A stretch of DNA of 64,000 nucleotides from Daedaleopsis sinensis (GCA_033807695.1 CM066309.1:1798001-1862000); one strand, 5' to 3'; positions 34,482 through 46,320 are shown, counted from the stretch's first letter. The notes: a model not told the origin generated them from the letters alone. Numbers and translations: made by a program.

Positions 34482-34489
34482 CTCTTATA
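34482..34489 (-). promoter_or_regulatory. TATA box of hydrophobin 2
   Basis: TATAAGAG on the minus strand, matching that of hydrophobin 1. Confidence 0.5.
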
Positions 34490-35640
34490 CCTGCATGTCG
34501 GACTCGAACGCCTGGTCCACCACAGCGCGGTGTCGCGCCGTCGGCACTCGACGACTAGGAGCTGCTAGTCGCCGTCGGCTACCGAGGCCAACCCTTCGAG
34601 CTCCACGTCACAACACCATTCCCTCGTGCTGAGCGGACGCCCTCTGGAGTGACCGACCCTAGCACTGCGCTCCTCACCGGCTACCGTCGGCGGAAACGCA
34701 TCCAGGCTCCTGTATTGGCTATCGGCGCATCCCGCGCGCCCGCCTACGAGCCTCCAAGGGTCGGGATAGTGGGGCTGACGCTCTTCGTCTTTCCGGGTGT
34801 GCGCTGCAGGCGTCTGGACGGGGCGCTGGCTGTTGAAAAAGTGACAGTCGAATTCGGGCACAGCGTCCGTATGCGGACAACGTACCCGGCAGAGACAATT
34901 CGCTGCTCTTAATGAAATGCGGAGGCCCCTCCCCCTCGTGTTTCGGGGTCGTTCTTGTTCCCGAGTCACTAGTAATTCGTCCTGACCTCAGATGTTCTGA
35001 CGAGTATCAGCGAATTACGAGACTTACGTTGGCCGTTGATGTGAGTAGGCACTCGCTCCTAAAGGGGCTTTCGAGCTTCTGTTGTTATGACCACACTTCT
35101 GATAAGGTAGACGCAAGGGTATTGTACAAGTTAGCATGTAAAAAGAATACTGATAAGTGGCAACTTACCCGTTCAGTGGCAGAAGTCTCACTACCCATCG
35201 TTGTACTCGCACTGCCCCTAGGAGTAAGTACTTCTCTTGAGAATTTCAAGCATGCTCTAGATTTGTGTGCCATGTGGTCCATACTTCGATGGGGCGGGTT
35301 GTGCAACTTCCTTTGCCAGTTCGAAGGACATTTACCACGCTCTGCCGTCCGGTAGTTGGGGCACGCATAGCTTCCGGTGCACAAACAAGATACGACTGTG
35401 ACAGCTAACTGCATACATCTTCGACGAAGAATTCCTGCCTTGAAGCTGCTCCATCGGTAAAGCTAGCGCAGGTGTCCGGAAAAGAACAGCGTGAAGAGCC
35501 TGAGGGTCACGAAACTCGCGAAACAAAGTGTCCGCGGGGCGACACGTAACAACGTGTATACCACGTGACCGTGTTCCCTCCATCCGGGGACCGCCGACTC
35601 GCCCAGGATAAGCGCTCTTTCGGATTCGCCTCCTCCACAA
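34490..35640. other. Arm sequence between hydrophobin 2 and GFA copy 3
   Basis: Mirror of about 26700-27860; no gene recognised. Confidence 0.5.
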
Positions 35641-35686
35641 CTACACTCCTCCTCCTCCTCCTCCTCCTCCTCCTCCTCCTCCTCCA
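35641..35686 (+). repeat. (CTC)n microsatellite
   Basis: About 13 uninterrupted CTC units. The left arm has no such run at the matching place. Confidence 0.85.
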
Positions 35687-35778
35687 CGCCTTTCATCGCA
35701 ACCGTCGGACATAGGTCAGTCTGCTTAGATAAAGCCTCTAGAGAGAAATGGCAGCGGATTACTAGTTTGAAGGGCGCG

Positions 35779-36274
35779 TGTTTTTGTGGTTCCGTTTTGT
35801 ACGCCGTCACCGGCGGCACGCCCGATCTCGCGCGTTCTGCCACTGCACGCTCGGTAAGCTACCGTCGTTACCCTCACCTACTTAAAGCAGCAGCTGCTAC
35901 TGGCCTCGAGTCCAGTGCTAGTGGTGTCTGGACGACATCGGGCTGATCGGGAGTCGTGCAGGATGTCCTTTCGTACATACCCATCCGGCGCCGCACGAGG
36001 AGCGCCTTGATTCCTGCACAGTTCCGAGCAAGCCTTGGAAGACGCGCTGGCGGTGCAAATCCTGCGGCGCATGCGTGCGATTCGTAAACTCGAAGACCGG
36101 CAGCACGAGTTATGGGGCGCCCATCTCGCGAGAGACGAAGCGGGGAAGATCTTTGAGTGGGAAACCGTCCAGCCGACTGCGCACATCTTCTCCGGAACTC
36201 GGATGCTGGACGTGAAGGACGGTCTGGGCAAGTGGGAGGGGTACGAGAACGCCTCGAGCAGGCTGGCCGAGTAG
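35779..36274 (+). pseudogene. GFA-domain gene copy 3, broken
   Basis: The right-arm counterpart of the intact GFA gene. The start codon is TTG instead of ATG. Exon 1 keeps ACFCGSV, but a small deletion shifts the frame before the CHC motif, and the end of exon 1 with the CxLCQRLSG part is lost. Exon 2 lacks about 30 bases near HTIHFPSSAVEW, then runs open through the shared SVWGAHLARDEAGK region to the stop at 36274. Several independent lesions show this copy has decayed while the hydrophobin 2.0 kb away in the same arm has not. Confidence 0.75.
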
Positions 36275-36974
36275 ATGAAGGTGAGGACTGAATACCGCCA
36301 TGCTTCCGACCGGAGGATGTTCACGACCTCTTTAGATCGCGTCGCTGCTATAGGTGCCTATGAACTTCGATTATAGGTACGCTTCTGGCCACGGTGGTGG
36401 CCAGTGCATCCACACTTTCCCCATTCTCAAAATGTACGAATACTTCCGCGTCGTGCATCGCCCCTGGATCACCCTAAATGCACCCTGACCCCATTCCCCC
36501 TGCATATTCCCTAGATCTTCTCTGTGCGGGTGCATTCATATGCGTGTTCGGAATTCAGGTGGTCCGTTAGGTCCACTATAACCCCACCCAATCGCCCCGG
36601 TCGACCGAGGATAAGACATCTGGAACGGCAACAGTGCGCCGGGTTGATCCTTCGTTCGCGGGAGTGATTATGGATCAACGTGGCGACGCAGACCGCTTAC
36701 AACTCCGACTGCCCTGCAGGCTACCGCGCTAGGTCTTGTACCAGTCGGGTCTCGTGTTTTTGCCGGATGTCAAGCGTGTGATTTGGCTACTACATGGACC
36801 TGGAAAAACACCGTATTTCATCGATATGAGAAAAATGTTGTGGATGTATGGATGCACCGGCGTATGGTAGAGGTACATCATGACAGACGCGGAACGACTA
36901 GGATATACCCATGTACGACCACTTCGTCCCCGGAACCGGGACAGAAGACGCCAGAGACCGACCAATCTCTGAGC
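36275..36974. other. End of right arm and 3' flank of hydrophobin 3
   Basis: Arm similarity stops near 36612. Nothing else recognised. Confidence 0.4.
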
Positions 36975-37513
36975 TCAGAGAATAATCGGGAGACAGCCAA
37001 TTGAGATGAGGCCGCCCTACACGAGGGAAGAGCGCGTCAGATGACTATTGGTGCGACTTATGGAGAGAAAGGGTGGCACATACAACATTGTTGTTCTGGC
37101 AGCACACCGCGTTAGCATTGCAAGACCCGCCCGCGCCAACACCGATGACGGTGATCGGAGAGCAGTCGAGCCCGAGAAGAACGTCGACGCCTTGGACAAC
37201 GATGCCGAGGAGACCGAGAATGGGCCCGAACACGGGGTCATTAGCCTAAATCCGATTGAACGAACATTGAGCATCGTTGGTAGACTCGGGACTCAGTAAG
37301 ACGAATGCATACCTTCCCAACGCTGTTGCAGCACTGAATAGGCCCGGTGCTGCAGGTGTCACCACCAGTAGGGGCCGGAGCGGGCGCCGTCACTGTGACA
37401 GTCTTGGTGGTGGTAGCGGTCTTCGTCGGCGGCGGGGCACCGCCGGGCATGGCGACCGCAAGGAGTGCGAGAGTGCTGACAAAGTATAGAGTTGCGACGG
37501 CACGAGGGAACAT
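36975..37513 (-). CDS. Class I hydrophobin 3
   Basis: Three exons on the minus strand (37313-37513, 37084-37245, 36975-37016) encode 134 residues. After the signal peptide there is a spacer of about 30 residues rich in Thr, Val, Ala and Pro (TKTATTTKTVTVTAPAPAPT) before the first cysteine. The core has [28 protein letters not shown] and GGLISIGC; the C4-C5 loop has 13 residues. Thr-rich spacers in other hydrophobins are often O-glycosylated and can change wetting of the film. A TATA-like site lies about 105 bases upstream. Confidence 0.94.
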
Positions 37514-37616
37514 GATGACTGCTCGGCTTGCTGCTGGTGAGGCGGCGATGGTAGTTCTGGCTGGTGGTCGGGGGCGAACGAGCTCGAACTGAGGAGCATC
37601 GTCGCCCTTGGAGTCC

Positions 37617-37623
37617 TTTTATG
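37617..37623 (-). promoter_or_regulatory. TATA-like box of hydrophobin 3
   Basis: CATAAAA on the minus strand, about 105 bases before the ATG. Confidence 0.35.
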
Positions 37624-39772
37624 CGGCCTGGAGCTGACGCGCAGAGACAACACGAGAGCACCCAGGCATCCCGTCAAGCCCGTTCACTAGACAGTCCAGT
37701 CCATCTCTCGAAGGCGTTAGCGCAGTCGCCAAGACACACCTGCCAAACGACATAGCAGCCGATGAACTGAATGTGCACCGCGCTCGAGGTCCTGCACAGT
37801 GCAACGGTCCGGGGTGGCCCTTCTGAACAGACCATCTGCCAAGATCGTCATCTCCTTGACATACCAGACGCACCGTCGGCTCCGTGAACGAATCGCTGAC
37901 AAGAGTTTTTGACGAGAAAGTCACCGCGGGCTATAGAGAGGGCAAGGTTGTGGAGTACGATGGAGGAATAGCGGGTCGAGAAGTCCATTTCTTTAGACGC
38001 GTCAGCCAGGAAATGGAATATTGTAGATGGAAGACGTTACCTAAAGCACGGAGGAGGCGTGCCGCCGACACGGCGATCATCCTCTCGGTGTTCCGGGTTC
38101 CCGCTCCAAAAATTTCAAGTGCGTCGAGCGCGAGGAAGGCGTTAGGGAGCTCCTGGTGCGAGTTCGCGCCCTCGAAAGGTCGCTTGAGTATTCCGGAGAG
38201 GACGGGGTACATAAATTGAGGGTTGCCATCCACTCGGGAAATCGACGCATTTTCGATCAATCGGATCACGGAAATCGCCTCACCGAGAGACCGAGAGTCG
38301 TTCTCGAACTATTTCCGACCCCTTCAGTGGAACGAGCCTCGATGATTGAAGAGGATCGGGCAACTCACCAAAGCGTCTGCTGAGCACTAACCACCGCAGT
38401 AGAGACCTGGTTGACGACGATCCTAGACACCAAAGTGGGCTGTAGGCGCTCCTGTCGGCTCAAGTCCACGCCGTCCGTTGATGATCTTGCCTGTTATGGA
38501 TGCGGAGGTAAAGAGCTTCCCGGGTGTTGTAGCACCTTGGTATTCGCACAACCCGGATGTGGCTGGTAAAAGGCGACCAATGATGTGCCTGGACGGCTAG
38601 CCTGCATGGATGATCGCTTGAGCGGGTATGAGCGGACGATATGCGGACGTCTAGACAGGCCTGTCATGGATTTCTTCTTCAGAGCACATGAACTCTGGCC
38701 TGCGCGTACTGAGTGTACACACCCGTGACAGAGATCGTCTGACGAGCCTCATGCATCAGACTAACATCAGGCATGATTGACACACACTTGCGTAGGCGGC
38801 TGAAGCTAGGGAGCGGAGCTGAAATGAGGTGGCCATACCCTGCCATACCGTGTTCTCCAGGTCGTATTTCAAAAGCGCTCTGAAAGCGGCGTTCACAAGT
38901 CATTCATTTCAGTGCCGAGATTCCGCCCAGCCAATGAGTGAGACTCACCCAGCACCTCTTCCCGCAACAACGCATCTTCGCAGGCCCAGCGACATGTTCG
39001 TAGAACCCTAAAAACGTCTGCGTTCCGCGCAAAACCCACGATGCCCACGCAGGTCGTGTCAAACGGTCGTAGTAGTGTCTCGGGCTTCGCGCGCCTCAAT
39101 CAACTGCCAACAAGCCGGCATCACTACTTGCCGCCTTGGGAATGCAACAATGGCGTCCGCGGATGTGCCCAGACCAGGGATCATGGAAGGTCAGGTGGTG
39201 CAAACACAATGGTTCATGAGCATGAGCAGGACCAGCAGCACTAGCACTGACACATGTACGCACCACGAAGTCCCTAAGCCATTCGTATATTGTCCGTCTA
39301 TCCGGTCTATGCGGTCGGAGGACGACACTTGTACACCGTGATTTTCGTCGGAGTTCAGGGAGCAGCTCCACCGAGAACAGAGCAGAGCGGAAATGAACGG
39401 GAAGCATAAGGTCGACATCGTACGAGATTGTGACCGGCCAGTGGCGTCGAGGCCGTCGTTCCGTGAGTCTGCGGAGCTCGGATCGTTGTTCTAGCATGAG
39501 AGCATTATTCCGCACCCAATGGAGATACCAAGATTCTGAGGACATGCTCGTATGGTGCGCATGAATGAACAACGACTAGGTCCGTCGCCGGTTGCTCACC
39601 TCCCACGACGAGCCAAATGGCACCGGCGTCGACGATAGGTCGCCGTTAGCTGCGCGTGGTAGAGGAGTCTATTGACTCGAGGCTCCCTCCTCGGAGGCCG
39701 GACACTCGACGCTGACCGCAACTACACAACCCTGTATAGAAACAGTGAGGAGTTCAGCAGGGAGCGGCGAGG
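37624..39772. other. Intergenic stretch, no recognised gene
   Basis: A minus-strand frame at 37931-38269 (with GNPQFMYPVLSGILKRP) reads like protein and may be a gene fragment, but I do not recognise it and find no clear partner exons. The rest shows nothing. Confidence 0.35.
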
Positions 39773-39780
39773 TATAAAGA
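39773..39780 (+). promoter_or_regulatory. TATA box of hydrophobin 4
   Basis: TATAAAGA, 100 bases before the ATG at 39880. Confidence 0.5.
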
Positions 39781-39879
39781 GGACGCACCGACGACGACCA
39801 GTCTTCAGCAGAACACCTCAGTTCAGCCCTCTCGAGCTCTAGCGCACTAGCACTCACAACCCGTCCTCATACATCCAAC

Positions 39880-40330
39880 ATGATCTTCTCCCGCGCCGTC
39901 GTCGTCGCCGCTCTTGGCCTCCCCCTCCTTGCGGCTGCCACCCCCGTTGAGCTCGAGGCTCGCCAGCAGAGCTGCAGTACCGGCTCCATCCAGTGCTGCC
40001 AGCAGACTCTCAGCGTAAGTCAGATTCTTATATTGGTGGAAAGCAGCGGTCACTTACTTGTACGAAACAGGCCTCGTCTGCGTCCGCTGATCTGCTCCTT
40101 GGGTTGCTTGGGATCGTCTTGAGCGACATCACCGCTCTCGTCGGTCTCAACTGCTCCCCTCTCACTGTCATCGGGGTCGGCTCTGGCAACACGTGCAACG
40201 CTAACACCGTCTGCTGCGAGAACAACAACGTCGTACGTCTTCGTGTGCTGCCGAACAAAGTGTATGAGCTGACCCCGACCGACTCTAGGGCGGCTTGATC
40301 TCCGTCGGCTGCCTTCCGATCTCCCTCTAG
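39880..40330 (+). CDS. Class I hydrophobin 4
   Basis: Three exons (39880-40014, 40071-40232, 40289-40330) encode 112 residues. The signal peptide is followed by [11 protein letters not shown], a short spacer with a possible basic cleavage site. Core landmarks are [35 protein letters not shown] and GGLISVGC, ending LPISL. The introns sit at the same two places as in the rest of the array. The gene stands alone between two gene-poor stretches. Confidence 0.95.
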
Positions 40331-41825
40331 GTTTCGCAGCGCCGACAATGTCGAGCTGGGGAGTGAATGGTGGAATTGAATAGATCGGACTGGGTGTCAG
40401 GGAATGCTTGTAACACGTGGTATATGCTGAATATGATCGAGATAATCCCCGAGATGTCTGTGGATGAGTGATCACAGTCTCACAGGACGTTGAGTACGTT
40501 GAGGGCTGACCTGATTATTGTGCATCCGTGGGAGGCTGAGAGGTTGAGACACTTCAGATGGACATACGCTTGCTATAGATGGAACCCTCGCGCTCGCGCT
40601 GCAGGCATAAGGCAGGGTACATTCGCAGCTGCCTCCTACGTAGTCCGTCGTGTTGAAACTCAAGCCCGATCAGTGACTGTCCACAATGCTCCTGGAGGAG
40701 TACGTACAGTGCGCAGCTCTCGGCTCGGGAGTCTGAAGGAATTCCGTATGTTCCAGCCAGGTTCCAGCCTCGTATCACCGCGGCGCGACCGTTCTCTATG
40801 GTCGGGTATATCCTCCGATCGGGCGAAAGCCAGAAGGTAAAACCCAGGGCCTTAGAACGACCCTATTTATTCTTGCCAGCTTCCGAGGCCGCGCATGGCG
40901 CGGCGCGCAGCAGTAGCGAACAAGCGCGAAGTGTATATACGTACTATTGGCCCCGCGCGGCTCTCGTTGTGACGGGGTGCTGGCCGAGTCACTGCCTCGT
41001 GTATGTAGCATCTTGAGGACCGCGCGGCAGCAATTATGAGCGAGAAGTCGGCGTGTTATATGTTCCTCGTTTAATAAGGTCTGTTAAGCAGCCCGCTGGA
41101 GGGGATTAGCGACACATTGCTGCTTGACGTAACAGAGAAAACGGATACCACGAATGCCACAGAAGCGTCAAATCCCGCCGTCAGACTCCCATATCTCCAT
41201 TCTGCCGCCGTGGCACAGCCATCATGATAAAGTCAACGCGCGTTGCGGTGTGCAGCATCCGAGAGCGACTCGTGCTGACATGCGAATATTGGGGAGGGCT
41301 GAAGCCTGAGGCCTGAGGCCTGAGGCCTGGAGCTTGAAGCTTGAAGGCCTGAAGAGGAGCGGAGAAGGTAGCCGATCAAAATGAAGTGAAGGGTTGCGCG
41401 GGCGTCGGCGCGGCCGCGTAGGCGGGGCGCTCGCGTATGACGTTAAGCTACGGGCGTCTTCATGCTGCAGCTCACCGCCCTCCCAGTACTCGAGGAGCAA
41501 GATGAAGGAATTCCTGGACGATACTCCAAATTTTCGACAGGCTTAGCCCTATATTCACAAGTGAGAGAAGTTCCCGGGTATCACGATCAAGTAACAGGCC
41601 TGGGTGCTCAAGCCCTCACCAATGACACGAATTGTAGCTTCAGCGGTTTGCTCCCAGTGACGGTTTTACATTGTGTCGCTTGGGAGGAACGGTATCTGAA
41701 ATATGAAGACTTGAATGTTTAATTAGGAGAGAACCGCGACATATCGCTTATATTCCGGAAGCGCACCTCTCGCTCGGGTCACCTCACCAGCCGACATACG
41801 CGAACGCATAGACCTCTCCACAACA
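40331..41825. other. Intergenic stretch with a minisatellite
   Basis: No gene recognised. The repeat at 41299-41353 is the only clear structure. Confidence 0.4.
41299..41353 (+). repeat. GCCTGAG/CTTGAAG minisatellite
   Basis: Tandem gcctgag units (gcctgaggcctgaggcctga) grade into gcttgaag units. The same words occur at 29041-29072 and, briefly, at 27604. Confidence 0.7.
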
Positions 41826-41832
41826 TATAAAA
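41826..41832 (+). promoter_or_regulatory. TATA box of hydrophobin 5
   Basis: TATAAAA, 116 bases before the ATG at 41948. Confidence 0.5.
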
Positions 41833-41947
41833 CCCACCTGCGGGCGACATTCAGAGTCTCCATCGCCTCGTCGCATCTTCTCTCTCAGCTCTAAGCCAAC
41901 CAACTCACTCACCGTCGCTCTTTCCACCCCAAACCACACTCTCTACC

Positions 41948-42378
41948 ATGTTCGCCCGCGTCGCTGCCTTCTCTCTCCTTGCCCTTCCCCTCCTCGCGTC
42001 TGCGACCCCGCTCCGTCGTGGTGACTGCAACACCGATGACATTCAGTGCTGCAACTCTGTTCACAAGGTCAGCAGGAGCAATAATTTTCCGAGTCGTATC
42101 TGACTTACTCATCCAACTGAATAGTCCGACGAGACGGCCATCTCGACCCTCCTCGGGCTGCTGAACCTCGACGTCGGTAGCGTTTCGGGCCTGGTTGGTC
42201 TCCAGTGCTCCGGTATTTCGGGTGTTGGACTCGGCGGTGGCGCATGCTCTGCTCAGACCGTTTGCTGCACAAACAACAACGTTGTGAGTATATTAACTAT
42301 AGTCTGGATGGCCATGCGCTTACTATGCCTGTGCAGGGTGGTCTCATTTCCATGGGCTGCGTTCCTATCATGCTCTAG
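41948..42378 (+). CDS. Class I hydrophobin 5
   Basis: Three exons (41948-42067, 42125-42283, 42337-42378) encode 106 residues. The signal peptide leads to TPLRRGD just before the first cysteine. The core reads CNTDDIQCC, LQCSGISGVGLGGGAC, QTVCCTNNN and GGLISMGC with end VPIML. It departs from its neighbours by acidic residues between C1 and C2 and by Gly in place of Pro after C4. Cysteine spacing is that of class I. The two introns are at the standard places. Confidence 0.94.
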
Positions 42379-42812
42379 GCGTGACAGGGTGCTGTGAACG
42401 AACGTTCAGTGGTTTACGTAGAGACACCTACTAGTAATATTGCTTAATCGAGTGCTTCAGAGTTTTTCGGGCTATAGCGTTTGCGTGAGTCATTTTGACG
42501 ATGTGCGAGTAAGGAACAAATACGTACGTATATCGCTGAGTGTGCGGTGGAGGCATGATGAATCGTAAAAGGGGCTCATACAGTGAACGACGCAGTCACA
42601 AAGGTTGTGGTGGTGCAGAGGTTTCGCATCGGAAAATCGTAATACATGACATGCGGAAAGCGCGACAACGGATTATGAGATAAACAGAACAGTCAGGGGA
42701 GGACAGGTGCTACAGAGGTTTCGCATCGAAGTAAATAATAGGCAAAAAGCGCAATAACAAGAACACAACAGACACGAGAGACATACTTTACAGCTTGCTG
42801 ACTTTGCGTTCT
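42379..42812. other. Gap with a short direct repeat
   Basis: The 17-base word acagaggtttcgcatcg and its near copy gcagaggtttcgcatcg occur at about 42616 and 42713, each followed by aa-rich sequence and a gcgcgaca/gcgcaata block. No gene seen. Confidence 0.5.
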
Positions 42813-44110
42813 TCAGGCCCGATCAGACCGACGTATGTCGGGGATCCGTGTCCAATCTTGCTTCGGCCGCTGGGGACCGAAACGACTGGATCGCACGCCA
42901 TCGGTATCTTCGAGCTTCTCGGAACGGATGTCGGGAATACGCCAGTTGCTATGCGGCTTCAAAGGGGGGTTGCGGAGTCCATCTTGCGAAGATGGAGCCA
43001 GGAGATATCGTCGAACGGTTTGTTCTAGAGAGGTAGGTGCGTCTTCGGCTTGCGGAACAGCACCGTGGTTATCGATGCACGCGGAGCGCTCGGAGTTGAC
43101 AGTCCAGCCGGCCAGGCAGCTCTGGACAGAGCAACTTCCAGATGTACATGAGACCACGTCGACGTACGGAATCGCCGTGCAATCTACCCCGGAGGAAGCG
43201 GCGTGGTGAGAGTACCGGAGTCCGGAAGAGCTTCGCACCGTGCACCCTCCGCCTGGATCGCTCTCATGAGTTTATAGCAGAGAGCGAAGAGCACACGACT
43301 CACAAAGGTCTACTCTCGCGCTAGTATTGACGCATTCATAATCACCCTCGGTCCCGTCCTCGGTCCCGCAGATCTGCGCCCATTTTGTTTAAGATACATC
43401 TCGGTTGATACTGATGCACTCACCGTCTCGTGGGCCTCGCATACTGATCTGGTGATGGCGAGTGCTGAAGTTCCGGGGCGCCTCGTAACAGATCGACGAG
43501 CATCGAATGAGCCACTCGACGGAGTTATTTCGCACCCATTCGGGTCGTCGCAGATACAGGAACCACCACGTGCTACCAGAGGATAATCGCAGACGAATGC
43601 ACAAGGATTATCACTGGAGCATGCGGGCGTAGACCGTGCAGGGTACGAGCAACTTTTCGCAAATGGCGAGGTAGACACCTACAACGCATGCAGTCAACTC
43701 ACTGGCTTGGGGCGGAATAGAAGAGCGCGACTCACATAACTCTTGAACGCGTTCTCAATCTCTACATTGTCAACCGTGTCGCTGGTGTAAGAAGAGGCTA
43801 GATCGGACCTGAGAAGCGACGGTAGTTGATCGTGGCATATGCAAGTGTCGTATGTAGACGTGAGAGAATCATCGGAGGGAAGACCATACGACGTGAGGTC
43901 AGCGAGAGTGGTTGCATTTGCATAGAGACATGTATCAGAGGTGGGATGATGGGGGCGATGGCGGGGAACGCTGGGGGCGAAATCGCTCTCTATGCTGTCG
44001 CTGCGTGCACCGAGAAGTGGATACGGTCTGCCAGCAAATCGAGCATACGCAGTTTCTTGCAGGACAGCAGCGAGTGCGAGGAAGAGGGGAGCGGCGCGGA
44101 GGAAAGGCAT
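42813..44110 (-). CDS. PriA/CPL1-like cysteine-rich secreted protein
   Basis: Four exons on the minus strand (43736-44110, 43424-43678, 43304-43373, 42813-43252) give 379 residues. A signal peptide (MPFLRAAPLFLALAAVL) is followed by a long low-cysteine part, then by CSYPARSTPACSSDNPCAF, SCICDDPNGC, ICGTEDG, CGGC across the last intron, and DCTAIPYVDVVSC with SCSVQSCLAGW, the CPL1-like C-terminal domain. Proteins of this type include the fruit-body protein PriA and the cryptococcal secreted protein CPL1. They are thought to act at the surface or wall. Unusually, about 88 basic residues follow the last domain cysteines before the stop, and this tail contains two similar IPDIR stretches. A TATA box lies 60 bases upstream. 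Confidence 0.78.
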
Positions 44111-44169
44111 GGCGGTAGGAAGAAAAGACGGGGTCGCAAGTTGGCCGAGCGTCGTATGTTCATGTCGAG

Positions 44170-44177
44170 CTTATATA
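44170..44177 (-). promoter_or_regulatory. TATA box of the PriA-like gene
   Basis: TATATAAG on the minus strand, 60 bases before the ATG at 44110. Confidence 0.5.
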
Positions 44178-45864
44178 CCACTCTGACTGCCATGTCACAA
44201 GGAAGCCGGTGATGGTGAGGAAGGACGTGAAGAGCGACGACGATTGACGTTGCAAGCCGAAAAGGTAGCTCATTGCCCTGATACAGTCGATCAAGAGATC
44301 ATCCAGTGCGCACGTACGGCACAAATCGTCAGCTTTCACTCTTGAACGGATATTTTCGGTGGTTATACGTACCCTTATACAGCAACACGAATGTGATGCT
44401 TTAAGCTTTGACTCGTGCAATGATCGGTCACACTCCTGACCAACCCCGAAGACGTTAGCTACAATGCAGGGACTTGAAGCTGAAGTATGAGACGTATTAT
44501 ATTCCACGTATGAACTTGCGTTGGATGATGCTAGACCAGGAGGATCCTGACGGAAGGACAGAAGCATAAAACAAAGTTCAACGGTTGAATCAGAATAAGC
44601 GCGCCCCGAATACGTCGACTCTCGAGTGTATAGCACGTGACCGTACGTCGAAGTGCTAACCCGGCGGGGGCCGAAAGACGGCAGTAGCCTTGGCTTTCAC
44701 ACGTACTATCGGCCTTCCGACTCGCCCAGTCCTTGAATTCGAGCTTGCATCCTTCAGGGCTACCGCAACGCCTCACGCTCTTGGTGCACTCAGCGTAAGT
44801 GAGCATGCATGTTATGTTTGTGTCATATCGTCTCAAGTTGGCATAGTAGAGACAGGGTGGCCGGTGGCGCCTGTATAATCGATATCACCGGACTCCGAAG
44901 CCTTGTTACCGTGGTGTTATGCAACATAAGTATATTATCTAGAAGCATGGACCCTAGGCATCAGAACGAAACAAGCTCGAGACAAATCATACGCAAGTGC
45001 AACAAAACGCGTGAACCTTACGTTTTGCAGCTTGTCATAAGCTCTCACACCGCCTACGTTTTCCCTAGGTCAATTCCCACTGTTCAGGTCCCCGCTCATC
45101 CTCACATCTGCTCTGCAGCATCTGCGGAAGCTTCGGTGCCTCTATACACGCACTGAACTCTCCACCTGGACCAAATCAGTCAGCAGATGCTCACCGATTG
45201 GCTTTCTCGATGAAATGGAAACAGTGCACCCGTTAAGTTCGCCCTAATGCGATGTTCCACTTCCCCCGTACTTCCTCTTACACGCTTGCTGAAACACTCT
45301 ACTATTCTAGTTCTCGTCTTTCCATTCTGCGGCAGAAGCATCTGGTTTCCGCACTGCTCCCGTCAAATGACTCTTCCACGGTGCCTGCGCACCACTTCGC
45401 CGCGCAACCACTTCGCCGCGCAATATAAGTATCTCGGCAGCTTGGAAGCCATTATCTCAACTGAATCTCGTCTCGTCTAATCCGCGACTATCGCTCTCAC
45501 GGCTGACTTATGGCCCACACGAACTTCGCGACTTCGCACTCGAGCCAATCAGATACGGGAAATGCTTACGACGCTCACTCTGCCTTTGTTCGCATCCGCG
45601 GAGGAACGTCACTCGAGTAGCTAGGCTGTTGAGTAGAGCCGGTTCGAATCTCTCTTCTTTGCAAACACACCGCTGAATCGAGCACACAGAGCACAACACA
45701 CACCGGATGAAGCTGAACGAACGGATGGTTTGTAGCAATAAACGACAGACTAGGTAGGATACATCGATACGATGTTGGAACCAAACGATTCGAGTGTCCA
45801 CTCCGCACACCTCGCGGTCAGACAATCTCCACAAAGCGGGAGCGGGATGATGATATCACCAAGT
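44178..45864. other. Intergenic stretch, no gene seen
   Basis: No exon chain recognised. A tRNA-like B box (ggttcgaatc) at about 45640 has no matching A box or stems. Confidence 0.4.
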
Positions 45865-46320
45865 TTAGAGGATGATGGGGAGGCAGCCGACGGAGAGGAG
45901 ACCGCCCTGTAACACATGCTGTAAGTTACAGATCGATACAGATGCCGATAGAAACTTACGACGCTGTTGTTCTGGCAGCAGACGGTGTTGGACGAGCAAG
46001 TGCTGCTGCCGACACCGATCACAGAGATGGGCGAGCAGCCGAGACCGACGGCGACGGTAAGGTCCTGAACGACGATACCGACGAGCCCAAGGAGAGTAGA
46101 AACAGCGGGGTTGCTGGCCTAGCGGTTAGGAGGGTATGAGCGTTCACTTCCAGTGCGTTGCACAAGAACCTCGAAAGACACGCACCTTCTCGACGGTCTC
46201 GCAGCACTGGATGGGGCCAGTGGAGCACGAGCCCTCGCCACCGCGGACAGCGAGGGGAGTGGCGGCCGCAAGAAGCGGGAGGGCGGCGACGGCGAAAGCG
46301 GCAACACGGGTGAACATCAT
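45865..46320 (-). CDS. Class I hydrophobin 6
   Basis: Three exons on the minus strand (46186-46320, 45960-46118, 45865-45906) encode 111 residues. It starts [17 protein letters not shown]; a second ATG follows at once and could also be used. A short spacer ([10 protein letters not shown]) leads to CSTGPIQCC. The core continues [25 protein letters not shown] and GGLLSVGC, ending LPIIL. Intron positions match the rest of the array. The TATA box is 125 bases upstream. Confidence 0.95.

Larger units (their letters stand above)
33796..36612. repeat. Right arm of the large inverted duplication
   Basis: Reverse copy of 25612-28543, carrying hydrophobin 2 (minus) and a broken GFA copy 3 (plus). It differs by small deletions and by an inserted CTC run at 35646-35684. 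Confidence 0.85.

Noticed and set aside
45600..45660. tRNA-like B box (ggttcgaatc)
   Set aside because: No A box at the right distance and no acceptor or anticodon stem could be paired.
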